From Primula veris (Eukaryota > Streptophyta > Magnoliopsida > Ericales > Primulaceae): 64,000 bases of DNA. Location of the stretch: the NCBI GenBank assembly GCA_963682055.1, contig OY821747.1, forward strand, positions 32,982,126 through 33,046,125, written 5' to 3'. The position numbers were made by a program, and so were the translations under genes. Positions 43,948-57,353 of this stretch are shown one piece after another. Every line of letters starts with the position of its first letter. The stretch's first letter is position 1. The notes beneath the pieces are model-generated. The model worked only from the letters and a program-made list of their open reading frames with translations, did not search any database and was not told the origin of the DNA.

Positions 43948-46900
43948 AAGAGAAACAGTGATTAATCGCGAAGAGGAAGAGAAAATTACAATTAAAATTT
44001 GATGAAATAAAATTAGTTTGAAGTCTTTCTAGAAAAAATACCCAAAACATAATACGCGAGTTCTATTTTAGTGTAGAGTTGTATTACTTTGCACCAATAT
44101 AACATTTTGGTTTTCACAATAAGATTCAGTACAGTCTCTAATAATTATAAATGGCAATCCTGAAGATTCAAAGCGAACAATAGTAACAAAAAATATCAAA
44201 CATGACTACATCGCATAATCACGGAGACGAACCGATGGACGTCGATCCCAAGAGGAACGTGTCTGTACTCGAACTCCTTGTCCTGCCGACATATTCTCTT
44301 TCTCTTTCTCTTCCTCTTCCCCTGTCTCTCTGAAAATGGAGGGTCATGCTATTGGTATGAAGACTACTCAAACTCATTAAGACTTATTTCTACTTTGCCT
44401 GAATTTGTTTACTTTTATATCTTTAGTTTGCCTAAAAATAGTGGAGTACCATTTTGAGTACCAAAATATAAGAAGTGAAGAAGAAAAAAACATCGTCTGT
44501 ACATATAAGCAAATGAAAGTTTACAAACATAGAACACTATAAAGTCAATCGATGGATAATATAGTGTTACCAACGTACCTTGCATCAGAATAACGATTAT
44601 CCCACTTCCATTTTTTAGGTCTAGCGGTTGAACCTTCAATATGAAAAAATATATCAGTATATCACAATTAACAAAACCCGTTTCGTATTTTCATATAGTT
44701 CTGAATTGATTGTAATTGCAAAAGTGTGTAATATCAGCATTTTATATTCAGATAATTCAAGACAAACATGGCAATCACCAGTCTCGTATTCATAAATAAT
44801 AACATGTTGCTATATATTCATTTGAAATGTAAAATAATAATAAAAAAAGTAAATTACATTGCGCGTCTTCTTTAGGCTTGCTCCTGAAAGCTACAACTTC
44901 ATAGTAACGAAACGGACCTGTCACAAGAGCTTGATAGGTCTTCTTTCTATTTTTGATAGGATTATATGCAACAAATGTCAAATAATATTGAAGCCCGCAT
45001 GCACATTGTATCATTGACTTCTCAACTTTTACAAGGTCTAGCTTTTTCTTACCCTGGAAACACAAAATGAAACGGACTTGTGAGAACGCTTTCATCGAAG
45101 ACTGACAAAAATTAAAAAACAAATCAACATCTTAATATATATGTATATATATTTATGTTTTTTCATTAAAGGGACGGTATCCATATTTCTTTAAAGGTTG
45201 GGACCAAATCCAGAATTACAAGCAAATCATGACATCTTATAAGCAACTGCCAAAAAGTCACCAAACCAAACAGGGGAGCTACATCCTCCCTACACAGCTG
45301 CTATTACAGCTTTTAAGCCAAAAGAACTACTTAAAGCCATCCTAGAAAAAAGCTTTACACGTTGTTTATAACGCAACTGATATTTTCACAAAATAAAACC
45401 AGAGCATGCAAGATTTTTTATAAGCATTACTCCCCATGTTTGATAAGTCCCTTACGCGTTTCAGCTCAGTGTTTTCCTCCCTTAAAGCCACAAACGCAAT
45501 TTCTCCCCTTGCTCAAACACATAACAACCATAGACAGTTGTCGCATAATCCTGTAGAGAGTCATACGCAATCTTCAAATTGTCCAGCTTATTTGCAACCT
45601 TTTCAAGGATTCCACTTAGATCATTAAGCCTTACTTCAATGGAAAACACTTGAAACACACTTCCTCACAGAGAAAATATCCGCAAATAATTGCTAAAACA
45701 AACTATTGGGTAGGAAAAACAAAATCCAAATTTAAACTCCAGAACCTGCGCACTTACCAAAAAATTACCACCACCTTAACTAAAACACCTCTTACCAAAT
45801 AAAACCACAGTGTAGTGCCTAATCTCAAGGGGAACCCCTCATATTGATTAAAACCACACAAAGGGACAGACAAAATTCAGACCAATTTAAGAGCCTACGA
45901 TCTCAAGGGGACACCCTCATTTTGATTAATAGTTCGTAAATTTAGGAAGGAATTTTGCTGTAAATACTGTAGCATAATTCTCAGAGAAACACCTCCATAT
46001 TGAATGTGCAAACAGAAAATACTAAAAATATTAGTTGTTGAACCTCAAGATGACAGTCTCATACTGGTTTAAAAGCAAGAACTACCAGTAGTAAGGAACA
46101 AATAAACTCTTATTAGATTGACGGTATAGCCCAAATAATTCCAAGCATTCACACCATGATAGCTATGAGGCTATTCAAACTTATCACAAAAATCTCATTT
46201 TCTAGTTTTAGTTAGCCGCTTTAATCTTTCACAGAACCTCAGGCCCTCTCCTCTATCTTCATTTCTATCCTAAATAAATAATGTTATTGTCTCTCATATC
46301 CAATAAAACAAATAAATAACTGCCCCAAGTCATTTGATTTTTCCAGTACATATTATCGAAACTACCATCCACATCAAATGTAAATATTACCCATGACTTA
46401 CCCAGATCTTGATTCATCTCTAATTCCATAATTTATATTTCTTAAGATCCAATAAAAGTAAAAACAAACATAGTTTATTAAATTTTATATTCAAAGTGAC
46501 GGTAGAAACTAGAAAGAGAAAGAAGGCAAAGCTTTATGTTGTAGTTGTGGGCAATTGAAAAGGAGAGTGACAAACGTGGCAGTTGGGTATTACACTGTTT
46601 AATATTTTTGGCTAGCTCATTCTTGCTATGTATATATAACTACTCACTTCAGCATTTACTAACTCTAGCTAGGGTGAAGCGAGCCTGTTGGGGGTAACTT
46701 TTTGACATAAACTCAACAAAAAATAACTAGCATAGGCATATAACTAGCCAGATGGCGATGCTCATTCACAGCCCAATATATTAGAACCTCGAAGAGAAAA
46801 AAGTATCTGCATGCATGCATTTATATACAACATGCAAATTAACACATACAACGATGTCAATACAAAGCAGTTAAATTAGATTAATGTAAAAGTTTGATGA

Positions 46901-49309
46901 ATTGGGTAAAAACCTTGTATTTCTTGTTATAAACATTAATCCCATATTCAGCATATTCCTCAGCTTTAGCCATCCTATCCTTGTTGCTCAGATCGAGCGG
47001 CCGAATTTTCCCAATTGCCCGACGATCGCAAGTAAAATCTTTGATATCGAACCCCTATAATTTAAACACGACTTGAGTGATCACATACATGTTTTCTTTC
47101 TAGTCCATATTTTTTATTGTATATGAACGTGATTTAATTTATCAATATAAACTCTTGTGTACTCACATCGCTTTCACGGAATTGAAGACGGTAAGCTTCG
47201 TCCTTAATCCTCCGCTACAAAGAAGCATGCAAAAGATCAATTAAATCACGAAATACAGTTTGTTTTGCTAATTTTTTTTTTATATCAAATCAATTACAGA
47301 CGAATCAATTTGTGCTTACGGGGCTTTTGAGATATTCTTCGTCAAAAATTCGATATTGTTCCTCCATGGTCTTTGTTGAAGGCAGAAAGTCCACTTCACG
47401 AGACTGATGTAGCTGCTGGTCGTTTTTAATGTACATCATAAAAAGTTATCACATTGGTAATAAATATGATTGTTTTTCAGAAAATGTAAGTACTTTGCAG
47501 AAAGAAAGTTAAGCAAAATGTCATCCAAAACTCCCAATCCAAACAGTCCCCTTATTTGCTTAATTAAAAGTCGAATAATTTCCATGATAAGAAGAACCAG
47601 AAAAAACCCCAGTAAGAATTCATTATAAAGACTCGATGCTAACCCTAACCTTATTTTGCTTGAAAGCCGTCAACCAGACAAGATTTTAAGCTTTTTAAAG
47701 TCCAATAAACCCATCGTATAAAAACTCAATCGACAGCAAACTATCTGCAAAAACTAAACAGATACCCGAGAGGCTTTCAAGAAGAAAATGAAATGTTGCA
47801 AGGACAAAGCACAACCCAACCATTAAACCCGCGAATATCTGATGTCGTGAAACATGTCTCTTGTCGATCAAGGGATGTGAAGCAAGTGTGTTGTGAACCA
47901 AAGGACTCCCTTTGCTACAAGGAAAGATACGAAGATATCCATGCATATATGCATAGATACAACACATGCTGAATTCTCTCATACAATTGAAGCAATTCGA
48001 ATAAGGAACCAACTTCTTCATTATTAAGGCTAGAACAGTCATGAAAAGAGCAACCCTTATGTGGATTTCTCCGAGTCTTAACCAAGAAAGCACCTTTATA
48101 TTATATATCAAATAAAATCCATCACAAGAAGGATCAAACAGATGCGGGTTTGTTTTGAACTAGTTTTGGTCTTGTTTGCCGCTTTGTTTTGTTGCAGATT
48201 TGGTTAATTATACTTATTAGTTCTTGCAGCATTTCGAGTTTTGGGTTTGAATACGAATACTGAACTGAAAACATAACAGTTTCAGGCATATTTGCCATTC
48301 CTAAATGAACACACACACACACACACACGCGCGCGCATTGCACAAGACATGAGCAGTGAAGGGACATTAATTCTCTCTCTAAAACTCCTCTTCCTCTCTG
48401 AGTAAAACTGTCTCATTGACCTCGACTGCGACATATCTGTTTCTCTCTCTAATTTCTAAAAAAGTTGTCGTTACTCCCTATATTTTCTAAACATTTTACC
48501 AATCTATTTCTGTTTTCATTATGAACGCACAAGTGAATGGATCTTAAAATAAATTGCTTCCGGGACCTCGGAATTCAATAGATCATATATATAGGATATA
48601 AAAAATTCCCAATCTAAACAGTGAGCATAATAATTTGCTTAAAAAGTAACAGCCAACCCCAACTATTAATAATATTTACAAAAGTCCAGCAAATCATCCA
48701 TCATAACAACAACAAAAAACATCATGAAATTAGTCGACTCTCAAGCCTAACGCTAGACTTTATTTAAGTTACTAATATCGTTTAAATCAAACAGAAGAAA
48801 GGAACAACACCAGTAAGCAGTAAAAAAAAAAAAAAGGAAATACATAATTAACTAAAAATCAATTTTAAGGAGAAATAATCATAATTAAGCTCTCAATATT
48901 AGAGGTGGACTTTTTGTACCGATTTGTACCAACAGACCGATTTTCGAACCAAACCAAACAAAGTTCGGTTCGGTTATGGTATATAGTCAAAAAAGTCGGT
49001 ATACCCCTAGTCAATCTCAATGGTATCTCTTTAACCCTAACCTTTGAATATCATTAAATACAAATATAATAATAATAATAATAATAATAATTAAAACTAC
49101 TACAGTAGACTACAAAATTCTAATAGAAGATAAAATAAAATAAAATAAAATAAAAAAACAATTCAGTCCCAATTCTTAACCCTAATATACTATTTAAGAG
49201 AAAGAGAGAAGATAAATAAAATAAAATAAAATAATTAAAATAAACGATAAACCATACCTGACCGGAATCCATACCCCAACTGCAAATATCCTTCTCTCTC
49301 TCTCTCTCT
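43948..49309 (-). repeat. Segmental duplication, copy B
   Basis: It matches copy A from about 24728 onward and copy C from about 58845. The left part, with the L21 fragment, is missing. Shared small insertions (for example near 45875 and 47506) group B with C. Confidence 0.92.
44206..49272 (-). CDS. Cystatin/monellin-like protein, paralogue B (seven exons, 224 aa)
   Basis: Exons in coding order: 49272-49258, 47415-47320, 47214-47167, 47054-46914, 45053-44858, 44633-44579, 44329-44206. Lengths and phases equal those of paralogue A (675 nt in total), with no stop or shift. Differences seen include SREV for SPEV near the N-terminus, LSNKDRMAKAEE for LSYKDTMAVAEE, PFRYYE for PLCDYE after the cystatin-like core, and EDAQ for EDMQ. 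The Glu-rich C-terminal exon is unchanged. Retained frames in all copies suggest they are recent or under constraint. The true-cystatin QxVxG loop is absent here too. Confidence 0.82.
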
Positions 49310-50811
49310 AATTAATTTAATTTTTTAATTTTTATTATATATTAAATAAATTATAATTTAATAAATTAAAAATAAATTTTACCAACACAATAAAAATTCA
49401 AATAAAAAGATTATAAACCTAGTGAATATTATACTAAATTTAATTATTAATCAAAATTTGAAAAAAATCAACAATTGAATATTTATTTTTGAAAAGGAAA
49501 CTTTGTGCCGTTCAATTGATGGACTACATACCGCAATTAACCCCGTATAGTATAGATGTTTTTAAATAGCCCCAAATACTCGCATATGCTATTAGGGCTG
49601 TATTCGCTCCGGTTCGGTTTTTTGATAAAACCAAAATTGAGCAGATTTTTCGGTTCGGTTTTTTTGGTTTCGGTCTTTTTATTTTTCGGACCGAACCGGC
49701 ATGTTTCGGTCCGGTTTTGGTTTTTTTCGGTTATTTTTCGGTTTTATTTTTGGTTTTTCAGTATTTTTTGGTTTTTCCGGTTTTTCAGTTTTAATGTAAA
49801 ACCGAAACCGACCCAATTATTTTTTGGTTTTTTGGTTTTTTGATTTTTCGGTTTCAGTCTTTTTCGGTTCGATTCGTTTTTTTCGGGTTTTCGCCAAGCC
49901 CCATATTCTATGGATGTTTTTCCAATAAACCCCTTACTTGCAATTACTATTTTACCCTTGTTATAAGTATATGTTAGTTGTCTCGCTTGATGTATTTTTA
50001 TGGCTAAAGTTGTAAATGGATGATTGCCATCAAATCTCTTAAACATAAACAACTAAACAAGAGTGAAATAAAAAGCACTATGTATGTTTTTTCAATTAAC
50101 GCACTATATTATGTATATTTTTTTTCATTAAACCTTATATATTATGCATGTTTTTACGGTTAACCTCGTATACTGTGGATGTTTTTAAATAGCCCTAAAT
50201 ATTATGGATGTTTTTAAATATTATATAATAAAATAAAATAAAAACGATAAACCATACCTGACCGGCGTCGGTCATAGAATTCATACCGCAACTGGAAAAT
50301 CGGTCCCTCACTCTCGAAATCGTTCTCTTTCTCACTCTCGAAATCGATCTTTTATAAGTATGAGAACAAAATGGTATAATATTACTCAAAATACTATAGA
50401 TGTTTTTTGCAACTAACCCTGTACAGTATAGTATAAAAGTTTTTAAATAACCCAAAATACTATGTATGTTTTCCATGTAATCTCATATGCTATTAGGGTT
50501 GGATTCGCTCCGGTTCGGTTTTTTGGTAAAACCAAAACTGAGCAGATTTTTCGGTTCGGTTTTTTTCGGTTTCGCTTTTTTTGTTTTTTGGAACGAACCA
50601 AACCAGTTTGTTTCGGTATGGTTTCAGTTTTTTTCCGTTTTTTCGATTTTATTGTAAACCGAAACCGACCGGAAAAAAAAATCGTTTTTTTGGTTTTTCG
50701 ATTTTTCGGTTCGGTTCGCTTTTTCCGGGTTTTCGCACTCGCCTATATGTTATGGATATTTTTACAATAAACCCCCCTTACTTGCAATTACTATTTTACC
50801 CTTATTATAAC
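49310..50811. repeat. Repeat-rich spacer: minisatellite units and CGGTTCGG-rich tracts
   Basis: Minisatellite units (ACTATGGATGTTTTT type) occur at about 49540-49580, 49905-49930 and 50060-50480. Two related CGGTTCGGTTTTT-rich tracts lie at about 49587-49900 and 50487-50745, both starting ATGCTATTAGGG. The right end (CTTGCAATTACTATTTTACC near 50780) was the target for the Tat-type element. Confidence 0.75.
50258..50284 (-). pseudogene. Fourth cystatin-like copy, first exon only
   Basis: Minus strand ATG at 50284 gives MNSMTDAGQ followed by the donor GTATGG. The surrounding AAACGATAAACCATACCTGA matches the exon 1 context of paralogues A and B. No downstream exons lie in the next kilobase on that strand. 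Confidence 0.7.
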
Positions 50812-51366
50812 TGATAAAACATAAAAGTTGGACCCGAATGTTCTATTCGGGTATGAATCAACCCACACATTGTAAAGGGGTATCTAACGCTTAAATGGAT
50901 TACAACATGCCTATTCTTCAAATATAAGAGTGGGTATTGCTAAAAGCCCAATCCCACTTAACAAGGGACCCATGTCTGAAAAATCCCAGGAGATTGAGAC
51001 ATTTGTCAACATCCCATGAGACATAATTGCCTATAAATAGCCAACTATCTCCCTAAAAGAAGGACCAGAAAATCTACCTAAAAAATATAGAGAGAATGAG
51101 AGAAAACAGAAAAACTTGTCAGAACTCATCACACTCAAAGGTAGACCGAGCAAGGTACAAGACCGAACACCGAGATCGAAGGAAGATCAAGATCATCAGA
51201 ACAAGTTGTAATACCGAGCACATATATAAATAGAAAATTGTATTCTGAGCAATTATACCACCGAGCTTAATAAAGATTAAAGAATGGTTCATCATTTATT
51301 CTATTTTTATATACTATATTGTTGTTGAAAAGCCTAACCCCACCTACCAAAGTTATGGCTTTATCA
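50812..51366 (+). repeat. 5' LTR of the Tat-type element (555 bp)
   Basis: It begins TGATAA and ends TTATCA, a perfect inverted 6-mer, two bases before the primer site. It holds a TATA box and an AATAAA at 51269-51274. The limits rest on these signs because no partner LTR is present. Confidence 0.8.
51031..51040 (+). promoter_or_regulatory. TATA box of the Tat-type LTR
   Basis: CTATAAATAG, a near-consensus plant TATA box, lies about 220 bases into the LTR and about 330 bases before its end. Confidence 0.7.
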
Positions 51367-51368
51367 AA

Positions 51369-51387
51369 TGGCGCCGTCTCCTGGAAT
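51369..51387 (+). other. Primer-binding site of the Tat-type element
   Basis: TGGCGCCGTCTCCTGGAAT follows the LTR after two bases. The first nine bases match the complement of plant tRNA-Asp 3' ends; the rest matches only in part, so the tRNA name is tentative. Confidence 0.6.
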
Positions 51388-51445
51388 CATCTAGTTCCTA
51401 ACTAGTTTCGAGATCGAACACCAATACTCTATCAGGCGAGCAACA

Positions 51446-53640
51446 ATGGTGACCAATATAGAGGAAACCCATCCCGATATAGTCGAAACCAATAACCAAA
51501 GCGTACAAATTAGCCAACAATACCTAGACGACCTATTGGCCATCCACGACAGATATGACGCTATCCAGTCCGGAAACCAACCAACAACCTCCAATGTCCA
51601 CCAAAAACAACAGACTGAACAACCACAACAGCTGGACGGAATGGTCGACGAGAACCCTACGTCCTCAGATGACGAACGAGTGTTACCCGAATTAAGGCGC
51701 GCAAGAAGGCGCTTACCCGAATCCCAGGCAGGACCGAGCTCAAGAGTCCCACTGCCAGCAGCCTCGGTTAATTCCAGTTTCCACCAAGTTTATCTTCAAA
51801 CGAACGAAGCCCACAGGTTTGGCATACCCGAGGGCTTTGTCCTCGAGCAAACGTCCCAACCTCCAATATTCCCACCGCGGGTAATTACCCCGTCCACGGT
51901 GGAAGTACAAGCCCTCGTTCCCCAAGCAAGGAACGAGGCCGCATTAACACACGCCGAGCGGGGACACAACGCCCAACTTCAAGCTCAGCTGGCCGCATGC
52001 ATGTCGGCCATGGCGACAGCAGGTATCACGATACCACCCACTCAAACCGCCAATGCACATGCCGACCCCCGACATAACTAGGAAGATTGCGCCTACAGGG
52101 CTGTCATGGAAGTGGCAGGGCGGCAACCAAATACAAGAAGACCCTACCAAGGGGGCAATGTCCCAGTAACGATCACTCCAACATTCGTCCACCCAAACAT
52201 TCCCACGGGACATGTCATCGGCTCGAACCTGCACGACAATGGATACCCCAACAACATGGTCGTGGTAGGATACTACCCACAACCCTATCAGGGAGGATAC
52301 TCCCCCCTCTACCAAGCACCGGATGAAGCGTTCCAACAGGCTTGGGACGTATGCCAAGAAACCCCATGTACCGAGCAAATCACTCGGCACCGCAATCCTA
52401 GGGGGTTCATCATCCCCGAATTCAGGCTATACGATAGAAAAAGCTGCCCAATCGATCATCTACGCCACTACAAAACAAGGATGGAGCTGTGGAGTGATGA
52501 CCCTGCACTGATGTGCAAATTTTTCAAAAACAGCTTGGGCCAAGAGGCTTCGTCGTGGTATCACAACCTGCCACGGGGATCCATAGGAAGCTGGACTGAG
52601 CTTCTCCGTGCGTACTCCACCCGATATGCTTCTCATCGGAAGAAGAAGGTCAACATCGACACCCTTCTGAAAATGGCTATGCAGCCAAACGAGCGACTCA
52701 ACGACTACTGCATACATTTCATCGACGTGGCAAACCAGATTCCGCAGTACGCCCATAATATCGCCATCCAAAATTTTATGAACTTCATACCCAACGGCTA
52801 TTGGGCAAGAAGGAAGTTCATCGGCAAAAACTTCCCGACCACTGACACTCTGCTTGCCTATTGCACCCTCCTCACCGATAGAAATGAGGAATTGCGCATC
52901 CTCAACCGAGCTCTACCAAGAAGGGAGTCGATCCGAGAAGCACAAGTGGGCCCCGCAAAAGAGCCAGGAACAGTCAGGGGGAAGCATTCAAACCGACCAG
53001 AAGGGACAGAGGCCCCGAGGTTCATAGCAGGGTAGAGCAACCCCGAGAACCCGAGCATAAACCGCTTCAGATCACATACCCAACCCCAATCATCGAACAT
53101 AAACCCCTTCGGATCACATACCCGATGCCAACCAAGCAGCCACAACAAGGCCGCTACCAGCGAAGGGAAAGGCAGAAGAGCTTCGAACCGGTCGAACTGA
53201 GATACTCTTTCAACTTGTCTGCCGAGGATATCCTTAAAGATATCTGCAGAGAAAGCTGTTATTCCCGACCAGAGCCGATCGCCACCCCATCTGATCATAG
53301 AGACCCCAAGCTCTTCTGCGCCTACCCTGAGAACCACGGGCACCTCACCGAACACTGTCGCAACCTGCAATGGAAAATGAACCTATGGGGCGATGCGGGA
53401 TACCTAACCAAGTTCATCAAAGGCGCTGTGAATAAAGGCAAACAACTGGCCATCGAGGGAGCCTACAACCGGCAAGGCAAAACAATCAACGTCGTTCATC
53501 TGTCAAGACCCAAGACCACGGGCGGGGAAAGATCACAACAGCGGCAACTGGCGCACTTTGGGGAAGTAGCCAAGGCGTCACAGGCGTCAACTTCTAAACG
53601 GCAATGCATGCCATTAACCTCCATGTGCAAATTGGCATAG
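51446..53640 (+). pseudogene. Tat-type gag, broken by a stop and a frameshift
   Basis: Three pieces: 51446-52081, then 52106-53035 in the same frame after a TAG, then 53125-53640 in another frame. The middle piece has the gag core (SCPIDHLRHYKTRMELW, QEASSWYHNLPRGSIGSW). The third has a zinc-binding-like stretch (CAYPENHGHLTEHC). The last piece overlaps the start of pol by 37 bases in a different frame. One of the breaks could be a natural gag-pol shift; the TAG at 52079 is more likely damage. Confidence 0.82.
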
Positions 53641-56600
53641 ACACGGTCAGCAGAGTGCTTGTCGACCAAGGAGCCTCTTGTGATATCATGTACAAAGAGC
53701 TCTTCGACAAGATGGAGCTCAAGCTACAAGACCGACAGCCGACCAACGTCACACTGATCGGGTTCATCTCCGAGATGACCAAACCATTGGGAAAGATCGT
53801 CCTCAGTGTTACAAATGGATCCGTGTCGGTTCCCGTGGAGTTTTTAGTGGTCAATGACAACTTCGGCCACAACGCAATCTTGGGCCGACCTTGGCTGCAT
53901 GCCATGAGGGCCATACCGTTAACCTACCACCAAAAAGTAAAATACCCAAATGGTAGGGGAGAAATAGAGACAGCCAGAGGATGTCAGGAGGATTCAGGAC
54001 GCTGTGAGGACATTACCGCGGCTCTCAAAAAACAGCTAGCCGTTGTCGAACAACCCACCAGCACAAAAAAGCTGATTAGCCAAATAGCCAAAACCGAAAG
54101 GGTTGTTGAAGAACAAGTGGGAGAGACGCTTAGGAGGGTGAGCATCCCTAATATGGACGAGGAACACTACTTCCTCATTGGTGATAGCCTCCCGAAAGGG
54201 GAATCCGAGGAGCTGGAAACGTTCCTCTTCAAGAACATCGATAAATTCACATGGAGCCCCAAAGACATGCCAGGCCTAGACCCTAAAACAGCATGTCACC
54301 ACCTAAGTGTTAACCCCGAGTATAAGCCAATAGCTCAAAGGAGCAGGAAAGTATCCGTCCAGCACAGAGCGGCTATAATTGTAGAAGTCCGAAAGCTGTT
54401 GGAAGCCGGAGCTATAAGGGAGGTGCTCTACCCAAAATGGTTATCCAATCCGGTCGTCGTCCCTAAGAAGAACGGGAAGGAAAGAGTCTGCATAGACTTC
54501 ACCAATCTGAACAAGGCTTGCCCGAGGGATCCATTCCCCCTGCCCAGGATTGATCAACTGGTGGATGCAACGGCGGGAGCAGAGAGGATGACATTCCTCG
54601 ACGCATATTCGGGGTACCCTCAAATCCCCCTCGCCCGCGCAGATCAAGAGAAGACATCGTTCATATTGCCTTTGGGAAATTATTGCTACACGGTAATACC
54701 GTTCGGCCTACGCAATGCGGGGGCAACCTATCAAAGGATGATAATGAATGTTTGCCAAAAGCATACAGGGAAGACGACGGAGGTATACATAGACGACATG
54801 GTCGTCAAAAGCGAAAGGGCCGCATTCCACCTCCAAGACATTAAGGACGTCTTCCAAACACTGGGCGAGCACAAACTGAAGCTCAACGCGAGCAAATGCG
54901 CGTTCGGTATTAGTAAAAGAAAATTTTGGGGACATATGGTCAGCAGAAGAGGAATAGAGGCTAATCCCGACCAGATCACGGCTCTACGGAACCTAGCAGC
55001 ACCCAAGAATAAGAAGCAGGTACAAGAGCTCACGGGAATGATGGCCGCACTAAGCAGGTTCATCAGTCGATCCGCCGACAAGGGACGACCGTTTTTTGAA
55101 TCACTCAGAAAGGACAAGAAGTTCGTGTGGGACCCTGAGTGTGAGGCTTCATTCAACAACCTCAAAGAGTACCTAAGGACGCTGCCGCTGCTAGTAAGGC
55201 CGAACAAAGGAGATATTCTGGCTTGTTATTTAGCAGTTTCTACAACCGCCGTGAGCGCAGTCATCCTAAGAGAAGAAGGTCGAGAACAATTCCCGATCTA
55301 CTTCGTCAGCAAAACTCTGGTCGAAGCCGAGACACGCTACCTACCATTAGAAAAGCTATGCTTGGCACTGGTCGTTGCGACCAGGAAACTGCCGCACTAC
55401 TTCATAGCTCACCAGGTCCAAGTTTACAAGAAATTCCACATCAAGGAATCTCTTCGACGGATGGACATAAGCAGCAGAGTTGCGGCCTGGGGGGTCGAGC
55501 TATCCCAATTTCATATAGGATTCGCTCCCCGACATTCCATAAAGGGTCAAGTCTTGGCCGATTTCGTCGCCGAGTTCACCGAAGGATATGACGAACCATT
55601 GGCCATATCCCCCCAGTCTCACTGGCAAATACATGTCGATGGATCAGCCACCAAAGACGGATCTGGAGTAGGCATCGTTCTTAAGTCCAGCGACGGAGCA
55701 ATCATCGAGAAAAGCATCAAGCTGGGCTTCCGTGCTACTAACAATGAGGCAGAGTACGAAGCCATGATCAACGGCATGCTCATTGCACGGTCCCTCGGTT
55801 GCTCCCACTTAATTGCTAATTCCGACTCCATGCTAATCGTCAACCAGGCCATCGGGGAATACCAGGCCAAGGACGACCGGATGATCCTCTACCAAGAGAA
55901 AGTCCAGAGCTTAATGGCCACGTTCGAGCAGTGCGAACTAATCAGAATTAATCGCACCGAAAACGCACACGCCGATGCATTAGCAACCCTAGCCTCGACA
56001 TTAACGTTAGCCAACACTCGGTCAATCATAGTGGAGCTTCTGGAAACCCCGAGCATAAACAGAAGAATAGACCGAATAACGTCAATACAATACGAACTAG
56101 GGTGGATGGACGACATGATTCACTATCTGCGAGACGGGACACTCCCGGCAGACAAGATAAAAGCGTTGAAAATCACAAGAAAGGCCCCTCGGTTCTGGCT
56201 GTCCGAGGACGACAAACTGTACAAATCCAATTACCGAGGACCCAACCTGCTGTGCGTCTGGCCCGAGCTGCAACAGCCAGTCTTGGAGGAGATCCACGAA
56301 GGATCCTGCGGAGCACACATCAAAGGGAGGTCCCTCGCCAACAAGGCCATCACACAAGGTTATTGGTGGCCCTATATCAAGCGGGACGCTGACGTCTACG
56401 TCCAAAGATGCGACAAGTGCCAACGATTCGCCAAGATACCTCGGCTCCCATCGTCCATGATGACCCCAGTATCGGCTCCATGGCCGTTTGCACAATGGGC
56501 AATTGATTTGGTCGGCAAACTTCCAAGAGCGCCTGGAAGCGTGGAATATCTGATCATCGCTACAGATTATTTCACCAAATGGGTCGAAGCTAAACCCCTC

Positions 56601-57353
56601 CAAGAAATCAAAGCCAGCAACGTTAAACAATTCATCTGGGAGTACATCATCACCAGGTACGGTATACCGTATGCTATTGTCGCCGACAACGGAACCCAGT
56701 TCAAAGATGCCAATCTACAGCTGTGATATGAAGAACTAGGTATCCGGAAGTTTTATTCGACGCCGACTTACCCACAGGGCAACAGACAAGCTGAAGTGTC
56801 AAACCGAACAATACTAGATGGCATCAAGACAACCCTTGAACAAGCAAAGGGGAGATGGCCCGAGCGGCTACTCAACGTCTTATGGTCGTGTCGAACCACG
56901 CCGAAGACGGGCACCAAGGAAACCCCGTTCAGCTTAGCGTACGGCGTCGAGGCTATCATACCGACAGAAATCGGACTGCCCATACTCCGAACAACTTTAG
57001 TCGAGCAGGGAAACAATGAACAAAGAATGAGAGAGGAACTCGACATGCTAGACGAGAAACGAGAGATAGCAACCCTTACCCTAGCAAAATACCAACAAAA
57101 CGTTAAGCAAACTTATGACAAGAAAGTAAAAGGTTCTAAGGAATTCATGGTAGGAGAACTGGTGTTGCGAAGAGTAACGGTCTATACCCGCAATGAAATA
57201 CATGGCAAGCTGAGCCCCACCTGGGAAGGGCCCTACGAGATCGTAAAAAGGACAAGCCCAGTTTCCTACAAAATCAAAAGCGTTCTGTTCGAAAATAGCA
57301 GAGGAGAGAAAAATTCTTGGAATGTGGCTAAACTAAAGAAATACTACGTGTAA
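53604..57353 (+). pseudogene. Tat-type pol, one in-frame TGA inside integrase
   Basis: Protease has DQG at residues 21-23 (VLVDQGASCDIMY), the usual form in this lineage. Reverse transcriptase spans about 250-450 with YIDD near 395. RNase H follows, then an extra RNase H-like domain from about 677 (HVDGSATKDGSGVGIVLKSS). Integrase has its zinc region near 895-940, Asp in AIDLVGKL near 967 and in VADNGTQF near 1026. A TGA at 56724-56726 falls between that Asp and the catalytic Glu (QAEVSNRT); the same frame continues to 57353. Without readthrough the integrase is cut. GC content is visibly higher than in the surroundings. Confidence 0.9.

Noticed and set aside
49556..50814. Phe/Arg-rich ORFs such as those at 49556-49843 and 50462-50770
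   Set aside because: They are translations of CGGTTCGGTTTTT-rich low-complexity DNA with no domain, seen in several frames.
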